Assembly: GCA_947244325.1 (NCBI GenBank)
Contig: CAMXJY010000010.1
Location: 22,915-86,914, forward strand
Length of the DNA stretch: 64,000 nt
DNA from: an uncultured Clostridium sp.
Lineage (GTDB): Bacteria; Bacillota; Clostridia; TANB77; CAG-508
Reading direction: 5' to 3'
Made by a program: the position numbers and the translations under genes. The notes below the pieces were generated by a model that was not told the DNA's origin, ran no database searches, and was given only the letters and a program-made list of their open reading frames with translations. Below are positions 43,674 to 52,307 of this stretch, piece after piece; within the stretch, counting starts at the first letter, position 1; each line of letters starts with the position of its first letter.

Positions 43674-44354
43674 TTGAATACAAATTATTCAGAAAATAAT
43701 CACTTAGTATTAGTAGGAAAGGTAGTAAGTGATAAGAGTTACAGTCATGAAATTTATGGAGAAAAATTTTATGTTTTTAATTTAGAGGTTGTTAGACTAA
43801 GTTCAACTGTTGATATTATTCCAATTACAATATCTGAAAGATTATTAACAGAATTAAATTTAAGTATTGGAAAAAAAGTAAAAGTTGAAGGACAATTTAG
43901 ATCTTACAACAATTATGAAAACGAAAGAAACAGATTAATCTTAACTGTTTTTGCAAAAGAAATAATTGAAGTAGAAGAAGTTGAAGATGACAAAGATGAA
44001 CTTACAAATGAAGTTGTTTTAATAGGTTATATTTGTAAAAAACCTATATACAGACAAACACCATTTGGAAGAGAAATTGCAGATGTTTTATTAGCAGTAA
44101 ACAGAGCATACAATAAATCAGATTACATACCAAGTATAGCTTGGGGAAGAAATGCAAGATTTTGCCAAAACATGGAAGTTGGAACAGAAGTAAAAATAAC
44201 AGGTAGAGTTCAATCAAGAAATTATGAGAAAAAATTTGAAGATGGAACTGTTGAAACAAGAGTTGCTTACGAAGTTTCAATTGCAAGTATGGAAATAGCA
44301 AATAATGAAGAAGAAAATGAAAACGAAGAAAAAGTTGAAGCAGAAGTTGTTTAA
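43674..44354 (+). CDS. Two-OB-fold single-stranded DNA-binding protein
   Basis: A 226-residue protein with two SSB-like OB folds: residues about 9-100 (HLVLVGKVVSDKSYSHEIYGEKFYVFNLEVVRLSSTVDIIPITI) and 112-205 (NEVVLIGYICKKPIYRQTPFGREIADVLLAVNRAYNKSDYIPSIAWGRNARFCQNM...VKITGRVQSR). The tail is acidic (EEENENEEKVEAEVV) but lacks the DDDIPF tip of ordinary SSB. The second fold is the closer match to bacterial SSB. It may be a secondary SSB with its own promoter. The TTG start has AAGGAGG upstream. Confidence 0.82.
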   Translation: MNTNYSENNHLVLVGKVVSDKSYSHEIYGEKFYVFNLEVVRLSSTVDIIPITISERLLTELNLSIGKKVKVEGQFRSYNNYENERNRLILTVFAKEIIEVEEVEDDKDELTNEVVLIGYICKKPIYRQTPFGREIADVLLAVNRAYNKSDYIPSIAWGRNARFCQNMEVGTEVKITGRVQSRNYEKKFEDGTVETRVAYEVSIASMEIANNEEENENEEKVEAEVV

Positions 44355-44401
44355 TATATTTAAGTATATAAATTAATTTATATAAATTTTAGCAAATTAT
44401 A

Positions 44402-44448
44402 TAACGTTCATGTGCTAACAAAGGTTGGTATATGGACGTTTTCTTTTT
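44402..44448 (+). terminator. Terminator after the SSB-like gene
   Basis: AACGTTCATGTGCTAAC / TTGGTATATGGACGTT, an imperfect stem, followed by TTCTTTTTT. An R1 repeat begins two bases later. Confidence 0.7.
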
Positions 44449-44449
44449 T

Positions 44450-44534
44450 AGACATGGGGACTAGACATGGGGACGGAGGTTTTGTCTAAATTTAATTTAA
44501 AATAATTTAGACAAAACCTCCATCCTCGTGTCTA
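44450..44534. repeat. R1 intergenic palindrome with a duplicated left tip
   Basis: AGACATGGGGACT occurs just before AGACATGGGGACGGAGGTTTTGTCTAAA, and the right arm TTTAGACAAAACCTCCATCCTCGTGTCT pairs with the latter. The extra tip looks like a partial second insertion or slippage. Confidence 0.82.
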
Positions 44535-44644
44535 AATTAATATTGACATTATTAGTTTTTTGAATATAATAGGTAGAGAAAGTTAAAACTATACCAAAGA
44601 TTAGATTTATAAGAATTTAAACAGAAAAATTTGAGGTGGAAAAT

Positions 44645-46423
44645 TTGGATATACTAATTTCAGTTATAAAATTACTTGGTGGAGTGGCCTTATTAATTTA
44701 TGGTATGAGAACATTGAGTACTAATTTAAAAATGATATCAGGAGGAAAACTAGAAAAGTTTTTAATATCAGCTACAGATAATATATTTAAAGGATTATTA
44801 ACAGGTATATTAATTACTGTTGCAACTCAGAGTTCTGCAGCAACTACGGTGCTTGTAGTAGGGCTTGTTAATTCAGAGATTTTAAAATTAAAAAATGCAA
44901 TACCTATAATAATGGGAGCTAACATTGGAACTACTATAACATCGCAGATATTAAGACTTACAAGTTTAGATAATGGAAGCTTTATATCTTTATTTACACC
45001 AGCTGTAATAGCACCAATACTTATTTTAGTTGGTGTTTTTCTAATAGAGCTTGCTAAAAATAAAAAAATGAAAAATATTGGTGAAATGATAATGGGAATA
45101 GGGTTATTATTCACAGGAATGATAACTATGATTGAAATTGCAAGTGGATTTAGCGATTTACCTATATTATCACAAATATTATCAAAATTGTCTAATCCTA
45201 TATTAGGAGTTTTAGCAGGTGCATTAATTACAGTTGTACTTCAAAGCTCAGCAGCTACAGTAGGAATTTTACAAGCAATATCAACTACAGGAATAATAAC
45301 TTATTCTACTACTATTCCTATTATATTAGGGCAAAATATTGGAACATGTTTTACATCAATATGTGCAAGTATTAGTGGAACAAAAAATGCAAAAAGAGCT
45401 GCAGCAGTTCATTTATATTTTAATTTAATTGGAACAATAATATTTTTAATATTTATATACACATATCAATATTTTATAGGATTTTCATTTTGGGAAGATG
45501 CTATAGAAATGGGGCAAATAGCAAACTTCCATACAATCTTTAATGTAGTGTCAACAATAATATTATTACCATGTGTTAATTTAATTGAGAAATTAACTTT
45601 AATTACTATAAAAGATAAAAAATCAAATGATGATGAAGATGAAAGTGATTATTTATCAGTATTAAATATGCTAGATGATAGAGTATTAAAAATGCCAAAA
45701 ATAGCTATTACTAACAGTACAATAGTTATAGAAAAAATGGGAGAAATAGCAGAAAAAAATTTTAGAAAATCTAATATTTTATTAGAAGAATTTGAATCAA
45801 AAAAATTAGATAAAATTTTAGAAAGAGAAAATGCAATAGATAAGTTAGAAGAAAAAGTTACAGAATTTTTAATTAGGCTTGGAAGTCTTGATACTTCTGA
45901 ACAAGAAAGCATAATGATATCAACATTACTTAAAATGGAATCTGAATTTGAAAAAATTGGAGATTATGGATATAAGTTTTCTAAAATAGTAGAAAATATG
46001 AATGAAAAAAATGTTAAGATTTCAGATACAGCATATAAAGAGTTTGAATTAGTATATAGAATTACTGAAGATGCTATTTCAAGCACAATAAAAGCATACA
46101 AAGAAAAAAATATAAAATATGTTGTAGAAATAGAAGCGTTAAAAGAGTTTTCAGAAGTTAAAAGAGAAGAATATAAAAATGCACATATAGAAAGATTAAA
46201 AAACGGAAAATGTAATGTAGAAAGTGGGATTGCTTTTTTAGAACTTTTAATTATATGTGAAAAAATTATGGATCATTGTTCAAACATATCTTCATTAACA
46301 TTAAATTATATGACAAATGAAAATTTTGTTACAAAACAAGATTTCTTTAAGAGAATATATGAGACAGAAAGTAAACTTTTAAAGAATAAATTAAATGAAT
46401 GTAATCAAAAATATGTTATCTAA
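44645..46423 (+). CDS. Na+/phosphate cotransporter (NptA) with PhoU-like tail
   Basis: A protein of about 592 residues. The TTG at 44645 is chosen because GAGGTGG ends six bases upstream; a GTG at 44636 lies inside that site. Two NptA/PNaS repeats are visible: GILITVATQSSAATTVLVVGLVN and GALITVVLQSSAATVGILQAI, each with the QSSAAT motif, in about eight transmembrane helices. The last approximately 230 residues are a PhoU-like helical domain (FEKIGDYGYKFSKI, MDHCSNIS). It imports phosphate with Na+. An R1 repeat and terminator separate it from the SSB gene. Confidence 0.9.
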   Translation: MDILISVIKLLGGVALLIYGMRTLSTNLKMISGGKLEKFLISATDNIFKGLLTGILITVATQSSAATTVLVVGLVNSEILKLKNAIPIIMGANIGTTITSQILRLTSLDNGSFISLFTPAVIAPILILVGVFLIELAKNKKMKNIGEMIMGIGLLFTGMITMIEIASGFSDLPILSQILSKLSNPILGVLAGALITVVLQSSAATVGILQAISTTGIITYSTTIPIILGQNIGTCFTSICASISGTKNAKRAAAVHLYFNLIGTIIFLIFIYTYQYFIGFSFWEDAIEMGQIANFHTIFNVVSTIILLPCVNLIEKLTLITIKDKKSNDDEDESDYLSVLNMLDDRVLKMPKIAITNSTIVIEKMGEIAEKNFRKSNILLEEFESKKLDKILERENAIDKLEEKVTEFLIRLGSLDTSEQESIMISTLLKMESEFEKIGDYGYKFSKIVENMNEKNVKISDTAYKEFELVYRITEDAISSTIKAYKEKNIKYVVEIEALKEFSEVKREEYKNAHIERLKNGKCNVESGIAFLELLIICEKIMDHCSNISSLTLNYMTNENFVTKQDFFKRIYETESKLLKNKLNECNQKYVI

Positions 46424-46548
46424 TTTTTAGATAATTATAGTAGAATATAGAGTTTGTATTAAATACAAAAATTTTATGTTATAGGTATATATTTTTTTAT
46501 TATTATTTGATATAATCCAAGTAAATTTATAAATCAGAGGAGTTTTGC

Positions 46549-48315
46549 ATGAAAAGCGAGGAAGAAATAGAAAAAGTAGAATCAGAAGTTAGCCTTAAAA
46601 ATGAAGAAAATCAGGATACTTCTGAAGGTACAGATGAAAAAAAATCATTAGCCAAACTTGAAAAAATAAAAGGAATTGTTTTTCATATTGTTGCTCTAAT
46701 ATGTATTGCATTATTTTGTGCAGCAATATCACCAAAAACATTACAAAACGATACATATTATACAGTAACAATAGGTGAGTATATATACAATAATGGAATA
46801 TCAGATTTAACTACAGATTTATATTCTTGGCATGAACTTCCATATACTTATCCACATTGGCTTTATGATTTAGGAATGTTTTTAATATATAACTCATTTG
46901 GACAACCGGGAATTTATGCATCAACAATGATATTTACAAGTTTACTTGGATTTTCAATATATCTTTTAAGTAATAAAAAATCAAAAAATAAAGTAGTATC
47001 ATTAATAATAACTATATTTTCAATATATTTAATGAAATCATTTATTGCAGCTAGAGCGCAACTTGTAACATTTATTTTATTCGTTTTAGCAGTATATGCA
47101 ATAGAAAAATTTTTAGAAACAAAGAAAAAAAGATATGGAGTAATGCTTGTATTAATACCTTTACTAATTGCAAATTTACATTGTGCAGTATTTCCGTTTT
47201 ACTTTGTTTTATTCTTACCTTACATAGGAGAATATGTTTGTGTAATATTAGATGAAAAAGATTTAGACTTAAGATTTGTTTCATTAATAACCAAAATAAA
47301 GAAAAAGCTTTCTAGAAAAGATGAAACAAAAGAAAAATGTGATACTAAATTAGAAAAAATCAAATTAGCTATTTCAAAAAGAACAATAAAAAGAGATAAA
47401 TTAAGAGAAAATCCATATAAAGTTAAAACAGAAAAAAATCATGCTATATTATTACTTATTGCAATAATGGCAATAGCAGTTCTTACAGGTTTCTTAAACC
47501 CAGCAGGAGATGGAGCATTTACTTATTTATATAAAACAATGCAAGGAAATACAACTGAGTCAATTAATGAACATTTACCACTTACATTAATTGAGAATGA
47601 AGAATTTGCAGTATCAATTATAATATTTTTGATGATTTTAATATTTACTGATACAAAAATAAAATTATCAGATTTATTTATGCTTGCAGGAATAACATTT
47701 TTAGCATTTAAGTCAAGAAGACAAGTATCAATGTTTGCAATCTTTTGTGGACCAATACTTGCAAATCTAATAGCTCAAATGGTAGAAAAATATGATAAAG
47801 AAAACTTTAAAAAATTAGAAAATTTTATATCTGGATGGTTTGGAGCAACAGTAGTAATTTGTTTATTTATAATACTTTCTACAAATATTGTAAAACCACA
47901 TTTTAGAAGTGATTATATAGATGAGTCAACATATCCAGTAGCAGCTGCAGATTGGATGTTAAGCAATTTAGATGTAAAAAACATAAAATTATATAATGAA
48001 TATAATTATGGAAGTTATTTATTATTTAGAGGAATACCAGTATTTATAGATTCAAGATGTGATTTATATTCACCAGAATTTAATGAAGACAAAGAAAATG
48101 GTATAAATGGAAGAGATATTTTTTCAGATGCTTTAAATATAGCAGGAATAGCTGTTGATTATAAGACAAAATTTAAAGAATATGGAGTAACACATATAAT
48201 ATTATATGAAAACTCAAAACTTGCAATGATATTAGAAGATGATGCAGATTATAGAAGAATTTATAGTGAAGGTAATTTTAAAATTTTTGAAAAATTAGAT
48301 GCTGTTAAAAATTAA
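46549..48315 (+). CDS. GT-C-like multi-pass membrane protein
   Basis: A 588-residue protein. An acidic cytoplasmic N-terminus of about 40 residues precedes about ten to eleven transmembrane helices. The first external loop reads QNDTYYTVTIGEYIYNNGISDLTTDLYSWHELPYTYPHWLYD, a GT-C pattern with an early D. A basic, charged loop lies near residues 245-300. The C-terminal extracellular part has NEYNYGSYLLFRGIPVFIDSRCDLYSPEF, recurrent in uncharacterised family 39-like transferases. It probably uses polyprenyl-phosphate sugars; target unknown. GAGGAG precedes the ATG. Confidence 0.7.
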   Translation: MKSEEEIEKVESEVSLKNEENQDTSEGTDEKKSLAKLEKIKGIVFHIVALICIALFCAAISPKTLQNDTYYTVTIGEYIYNNGISDLTTDLYSWHELPYTYPHWLYDLGMFLIYNSFGQPGIYASTMIFTSLLGFSIYLLSNKKSKNKVVSLIITIFSIYLMKSFIAARAQLVTFILFVLAVYAIEKFLETKKKRYGVMLVLIPLLIANLHCAVFPFYFVLFLPYIGEYVCVILDEKDLDLRFVSLITKIKKKLSRKDETKEKCDTKLEKIKLAISKRTIKRDKLRENPYKVKTEKNHAILLLIAIMAIAVLTGFLNPAGDGAFTYLYKTMQGNTTESINEHLPLTLIENEEFAVSIIIFLMILIFTDTKIKLSDLFMLAGITFLAFKSRRQVSMFAIFCGPILANLIAQMVEKYDKENFKKLENFISGWFGATVVICLFIILSTNIVKPHFRSDYIDESTYPVAAADWMLSNLDVKNIKLYNEYNYGSYLLFRGIPVFIDSRCDLYSPEFNEDKENGINGRDIFSDALNIAGIAVDYKTKFKEYGVTHIILYENSKLAMILEDDADYRRIYSEGNFKIFEKLDAVKN

Positions 48316-48490
48316 AATTATAATTTTGAAAGTTTTAAATTCAAAAAGACAACCATATTAACTAACTGTAATTCATTACATTCATAACAGTTAGTAAAAT
48401 TACAATTTTGAAAGTTTTAAATACAAAAAGACAGCCATATTAACTAACTGTAATTCATTGCATTCATAACAGTTAGTAAAATTACAATTA
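48316..48490. repeat. Tandem 82-bp repeat with hairpins upstream of lspA
   Basis: The sequence starting AATTTTGAAAGTTTTAAA at 48322 recurs at 48404 with only a few changes. Each unit carries the inverted repeat ACTAACTGT ... ACAGTTAGT (48361-48395 and 48443-48477). It fills the gap between the membrane-protein gene and lspA. The hairpins have no good T run, so terminator function is doubtful. Confidence 0.85.
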
Positions 48491-48504
48491 ATGGAGGAAA
48501 AATA

Positions 48505-48951
48505 TTGAAAAATAAAGTAGTTAGAAGTTTAGTTATTATTATAACTATATTAATTGTAATAGATCAAGTAAGTAAATTTTTAATTGTATCTTTATTTCCA
48601 GAGGGAATAGGAAATGACTATTTAAAAATCGAAACAGTAAAAAATACAGGGATGGCATTTGGATTTAATGAAGGCAATGTTAGAAATATATTTTTAAGCA
48701 TCTTTGTTTTAGCAATAGTTATAAATTTTATAAAAAATCAATTAGAAAGACTTGATAAAAAAACAATAATATCATTATCATTAGTTTTAGCAGGTGGAAT
48801 TAGTAATTTAATTGATAGATTTTTTAGAGGTGGAGTTTTAGATTTTATAAAAATATACAAATTTCCAACTTTTAATATAGCTGATTTATATGTAGTAATT
48901 GGTTGGGTATTATTGATAATATTTTTAATAGATTTTTCAAAGAAAAAATAG
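48505..48951 (+). CDS. lspA: Lipoprotein signal peptidase (signal peptidase II)
   Basis: A 148-residue protein with four transmembrane helices. ITILIVIDQVSKFLI, ETVKNTGMAFGF, LVLAGGISNLIDRFFRGGVLDFI and FPTFNIADLYVVIGW carry the conserved Asp residues of the aspartyl protease (N-L-I-D-R and F-N-x-A-D). It cleaves lipoprotein signal peptides. The TTG start has GGAGGAAAA upstream. It is the first of four genes transcribed together to 51370. Confidence 0.95.
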   Translation: MKNKVVRSLVIIITILIVIDQVSKFLIVSLFPEGIGNDYLKIETVKNTGMAFGFNEGNVRNIFLSIFVLAIVINFIKNQLERLDKKTIISLSLVLAGGISNLIDRFFRGGVLDFIKIYKFPTFNIADLYVVIGWVLLIIFLIDFSKKK

Positions 48952-48961
48952 GGGTGTAGAA

Positions 48962-49717
48962 TTGCGAAACATAGTTAGAATATTAGGAGTAGATATTGAT
49001 AATATTACTATTGAAGAAGCAGGAGAAATAACTAAAAAATTAATAAAAGAAAGTAATAAATCTTGTAAGATTGTAGTAGCTCCAAATACAGAATTTATAA
49101 TGATGGCTCAAAAAGATGAGGAGTTTTATAACATACTACAAAGTGCAGAACTTGCAACTCCAGATAGTGTTGGAGTAATGTTAGGTGGAAAATTTCAAAA
49201 AAATCCTTTTAAACAAAGAATACCAGGACAAGAATATTTTAGAAAAGTTTTAGAAGTAGGAGAAAAGGAGAACTGGACTTTTTACTTACTTGGTGGAAGA
49301 GGAGAAGTTCCTAAAATTGCTACTGAAAATTTAAAAAAGATTTATCCAAATATAAATATTGTAGGATATCATGAAGGTTTTTTTGAAGAGGATAGTGAAA
49401 AAGAAGTAATACAAGAAATAAATGAATTAAAACCTAATGTATTATTTGTTGCAATGGGAGCACCAATTCAAGAGAAATGGATTGCAAAACATAAAAATGA
49501 ATTAAAAGTAGATATTGCAGCAGGTCAAGGTGGTACATTTGATTATGAGGCAGGAAGAATAAAAAGAGCGCCTAAAGTAATTCAAAAGTTAGGTATAGAA
49601 TGGCTATGGAGATTAATATTAGAGCCTTCAAGAATTTTTAGAATGGTAGTGTTACCAATATATTTATTTAAAATTATTATTGCAAAAGATATAACAAAAG
49701 GAAAATTTAGCAAATAG
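48962..49717 (+). CDS. WecG/TagA/CpsF family glycosyltransferase
   Basis: A 251-residue protein. VAPNTEFIMMAQKDEEFYNILQSAELATPDSVGVMLGGKF, FYLLGGRGEVPKIATENLKKIYPNI and FVAMGAPIQEKWIAKHK are the GT26 signature blocks; the conserved Asp of TPDS is catalytic. Family members add ManNAc or related sugars to lipid-linked GlcNAc (TagA in teichoic acid linkage units). The C-terminal membrane-anchoring helical segment (RIFRMVVLPIYLFKIIIAK) is present. The TTG start follows AGGGGTG. It is 10 bases after lspA. No other teichoic acid genes are adjacent. Confidence 0.9.
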   Translation: MRNIVRILGVDIDNITIEEAGEITKKLIKESNKSCKIVVAPNTEFIMMAQKDEEFYNILQSAELATPDSVGVMLGGKFQKNPFKQRIPGQEYFRKVLEVGEKENWTFYLLGGRGEVPKIATENLKKIYPNINIVGYHEGFFEEDSEKEVIQEINELKPNVLFVAMGAPIQEKWIAKHKNELKVDIAAGQGGTFDYEAGRIKRAPKVIQKLGIEWLWRLILEPSRIFRMVVLPIYLFKIIIAKDITKGKFSK

Positions 49718-49727
49718 GGGAAAAATT

Positions 49728-50654
49728 TTGGAAAAGAAAGATTATAAAATAAATGAAGAATTAGCAGGAATAAGATTAGATAAAGCTGTAAGTATGAAAG
49801 ATACTTCAATTTCTAGAGCTAGTGTACAACGTCTAATTGATGAAGAAAATATTTTAGTAAATGGAAAACCTACTAAATCTTCATATAAATTGAATTTAGA
49901 TGATGTAGTAACTATAATTAAAGAAGAACCAAAAGAAGTTGAAATTAAACCACAAGATATTCCATTAGATATAATTTATGAAGACAGTGATATATTAGTA
50001 GTAAATAAGCAAAAGGGATTAGTAGTACATCCAGGAAATGGAAATCCAGATGGAACATTGGTTAATGCTATTATGAATAAGTGTAAAGATAGTTTGTCTG
50101 GAATTGGTGGAGAAATCAGACCAGGAATTGTACATAGAATAGATAAAGATACATCAGGGCTTTTAATTATTGCAAAAAATGATAAAGCTCATATAGTATT
50201 AAGTGATAGATTGAAAGAGCATGAAGTTAAGAAAACATATATAGCTTTAGTAAGAGGAAAACTAAAAGAAAATGAAGCAACTATAGATATGCCAATAGGA
50301 AGAAGTACAAAAGATAGAACAAAAATGGCAGTATCTAAAAATGGTAAAAATGCAGTAACTCATATTAAAGTTATTGAAAGATTTAAAAATTATACTTTAT
50401 TAGAAGTAAATATAGAAACAGGACGAACACATCAAATAAGAGTTCATTTGTCTCAAATAGGATATCCAATAGTTGGAGACTATGTTTATTCAAATGGGAA
50501 AAATCCATTTGGAGTAGAAGGACAGATGCTACATAGTCAAAAACTAGAATTTAAGCATCCAATTACTGAAAAAGAAATGAAATTAGAGGCAAAATTGCCA
50601 GAGTATTTTGAAAAAGTATTAGAGGAGCTAAGAAAGGAAAACAGTAATAATTAA
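49728..50654 (+). CDS. RluD-type pseudouridine synthase
   Basis: A 308-residue protein. An S4 domain at the start (GIRLDKAVSMKDTSISRASVQRLIDEENILVNGKPTKSSYKL) is followed by the catalytic RluA-family block GGEIRPGIVHRIDKDTSGLLIIAKND with the active Asp in HRIDKDTSG. ETGRTHQIRVHLSQIGYPIVGD is also present. It isomerises uridines in 23S rRNA (RluD-like). The TTG start has AGGGG upstream. It overlaps the next gene by one base (TAATG). Confidence 0.92.
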   Translation: MEKKDYKINEELAGIRLDKAVSMKDTSISRASVQRLIDEENILVNGKPTKSSYKLNLDDVVTIIKEEPKEVEIKPQDIPLDIIYEDSDILVVNKQKGLVVHPGNGNPDGTLVNAIMNKCKDSLSGIGGEIRPGIVHRIDKDTSGLLIIAKNDKAHIVLSDRLKEHEVKKTYIALVRGKLKENEATIDMPIGRSTKDRTKMAVSKNGKNAVTHIKVIERFKNYTLLEVNIETGRTHQIRVHLSQIGYPIVGDYVYSNGKNPFGVEGQMLHSQKLEFKHPITEKEMKLEAKLPEYFEKVLEELRKENSNN

Positions 50655-51370
50655 TGGAAGAAATTAGATTGCAAAAATATTTAGCTCAAGCGGGAATAGC
50701 TTCTCGTAGAAAATGTGAAGAACTAATAGAAGATGGTAAAATATTAGTAAATGGAGAAAAAGCAGAACTTGGTAGAAAAGTAAATCCAGAAAAAGATAAA
50801 ATAGAATACTTAGGAAAAATAGTGAAATTAGAAAAAGATGATTATACTTATATATTATTAAATAAGCCTATTGGAGTTGTTACAACAGCTAATGACCAAT
50901 TTGATAGACAAACAGTACTTGATTTAATAAAAACAGATAAAAGAATTGTTCCAGTAGGAAGATTGGATATGTATACATCGGGAGCATTAATTTTAACAGA
51001 TGATGGAGATTTTATATATAAAGTAACACATCCAAAACACGAAATAACCAAAACTTATACAGTAACATTGATTGGAATAGTTACAGAAGACGATATAGAA
51101 AAATTAAAATCTGGAGTTGAAATTGATGGAGAGTATATAACAAAACCAGCAAAAGCTAGAATATTAAAGATAGACAATGAAAAGAAAATATCAAGAGTAG
51201 AAATTACAATACATGAAGGAAAAAATAGACAAGTTAGAAAAATGTGTGAAGCAATAGGAAAAAAAGTAATAGCACTTCATAGAGCGAAGATAGGAAATAT
51301 TGGAGTAAAAGATTTAAAAATAGGTACATGGAGATATTTAACTAAAGAAGAAGTAAATAAATTAGTTTAA
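50654..51370 (+). CDS. RsuA/RluB-type pseudouridine synthase
   Basis: A 238-residue protein. An S4 domain (RLQKYLAQAGIASRRKCEELIEDGKILVNG) precedes the RsuA/RluB/E/F core: LLNKPIGVVTTA, VPVGRLDMYTSGALILTDDGDF (catalytic Asp in RLDMYTSG) and IHEGKNRQVRKMCEAIGKKV. It probably modifies 23S rRNA in the RluB manner, but the sub-family cannot be fixed from sequence alone. The ATG overlaps the previous stop by one base, so the genes are translationally coupled. Confidence 0.92.
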   Translation: MEEIRLQKYLAQAGIASRRKCEELIEDGKILVNGEKAELGRKVNPEKDKIEYLGKIVKLEKDDYTYILLNKPIGVVTTANDQFDRQTVLDLIKTDKRIVPVGRLDMYTSGALILTDDGDFIYKVTHPKHEITKTYTVTLIGIVTEDDIEKLKSGVEIDGEYITKPAKARILKIDNEKKISRVEITIHEGKNRQVRKMCEAIGKKVIALHRAKIGNIGVKDLKIGTWRYLTKEEVNKLV

Positions 51371-51371
51371 A

Positions 51372-51461
51372 AGACACAGGGACGTAGATTTTGTCTAAAT
51401 TATTTTAGATAAAATGAGAATACTAATATTTGTTTAGACAAAACCTCCGTCCCCATGTCTA
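51372..51461. repeat. R1 intergenic palindrome, extended copy
   Basis: AGACACAGGGACGTAGATTTTGTCTAAA ... TTTAGACAAAACCTCCGTCCCCATGTCT. The right arm is the cleanest R1 arm in the window and the left arm is eroded. An extra TTTAGATAAAATGAG element lies between them, suggesting a composite of two copies. Confidence 0.82.
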
Positions 51462-51486
51462 AAGAAAATACGAAAGAGGGAAGAAA

Positions 51487-52293
51487 ATGGAATATCAAAA
51501 ATTTATTCCAGAAGGATGGTTAGACACAAAAGATGAATTGAATAAGAGTTTAATTCAATCAGCATTTTCTGATGGACAAGTACTACAAGGAGTAGTAAAT
51601 AATTGTGATTCAGATTTTAATTTACATATAGATTTAGGTAATAACATAAAAGGAATAATTCCAAGAAATGAATTAGAAGCCATAAATGTAGATGAATTTG
51701 GATATTGTAATCCTAGTATTTGTAAAAATAAAGTTAATAATTTTGTTCAATTTAAAGTAAAAGAAATAAATGATACATGCAATAGTGTTATTCTTTCAAG
51801 AAAAAGTGTTCAACAAGATGCATTAAATTGGTTAAAAGCAAATTTACAGCCAGGAATGGTAGTAAATGGAATAGTTAAGAATATAAGAAAATTTGGAGCA
51901 TTTGTAGAAATAGGTGGTGGAATTGTTGGATTACTTCATATAGAAGATATTTCGGTTTCAAGAATAAAATCACCAGAAGAACGATTTAGTATTGGACAAA
52001 AAATTAATGTTATGATAAAATCTATTGACAACGAAAATAACAAAGTTGTTTTGTCATATAAAGAATTACTTGGAGATTGGGAAGAAAATATTAAAGAATA
52101 CAATGAAAAAACTGTTGTAGAAGGCACAGTAAAAGAAGCTGATAAATATAAAAACGGAATTTTTATTGAACTTAAACCTAATTTAGTTGGTCTAGCAGAA
52201 TATAAAGAAGGCTTAGAATATGGACAAAGAGTAAATGTTTATATAAAGAAAATTATAAAAGATAGAAAAAAAATTAAACTTTTAATTATTTAA
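51487..52293 (+). CDS. S1 RNA-binding domain protein (three S1 repeats)
   Basis: A 268-residue protein. Three S1 folds are visible: about residues 29-105 (GQVLQGVVNNCDSDFNLHIDLGNNIKGIIPRNEL), 118-190 (PGMVVNGIVKNIRKFGAFVEIGGGIVGLLHIEDI ... KVVLSYKELLGDW) and 205-266 (VVEGTVKEADKYKNGIFIELKPNLVGLAEYKEG). The central one is the most canonical. Proteins of this layout resemble clostridial ribosomal S1-like or YugI-type proteins that bind mRNA or ribosomes. The ATG has AGAGGGAAG upstream. It probably shares a transcript with the next gene. Confidence 0.85.
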   Translation: MEYQKFIPEGWLDTKDELNKSLIQSAFSDGQVLQGVVNNCDSDFNLHIDLGNNIKGIIPRNELEAINVDEFGYCNPSICKNKVNNFVQFKVKEINDTCNSVILSRKSVQQDALNWLKANLQPGMVVNGIVKNIRKFGAFVEIGGGIVGLLHIEDISVSRIKSPEERFSIGQKINVMIKSIDNENNKVVLSYKELLGDWEENIKEYNEKTVVEGTVKEADKYKNGIFIELKPNLVGLAEYKEGLEYGQRVNVYIKKIIKDRKKIKLLII

Positions 52294-52307
52294 GGAGGTT
52301 TTAGAAA

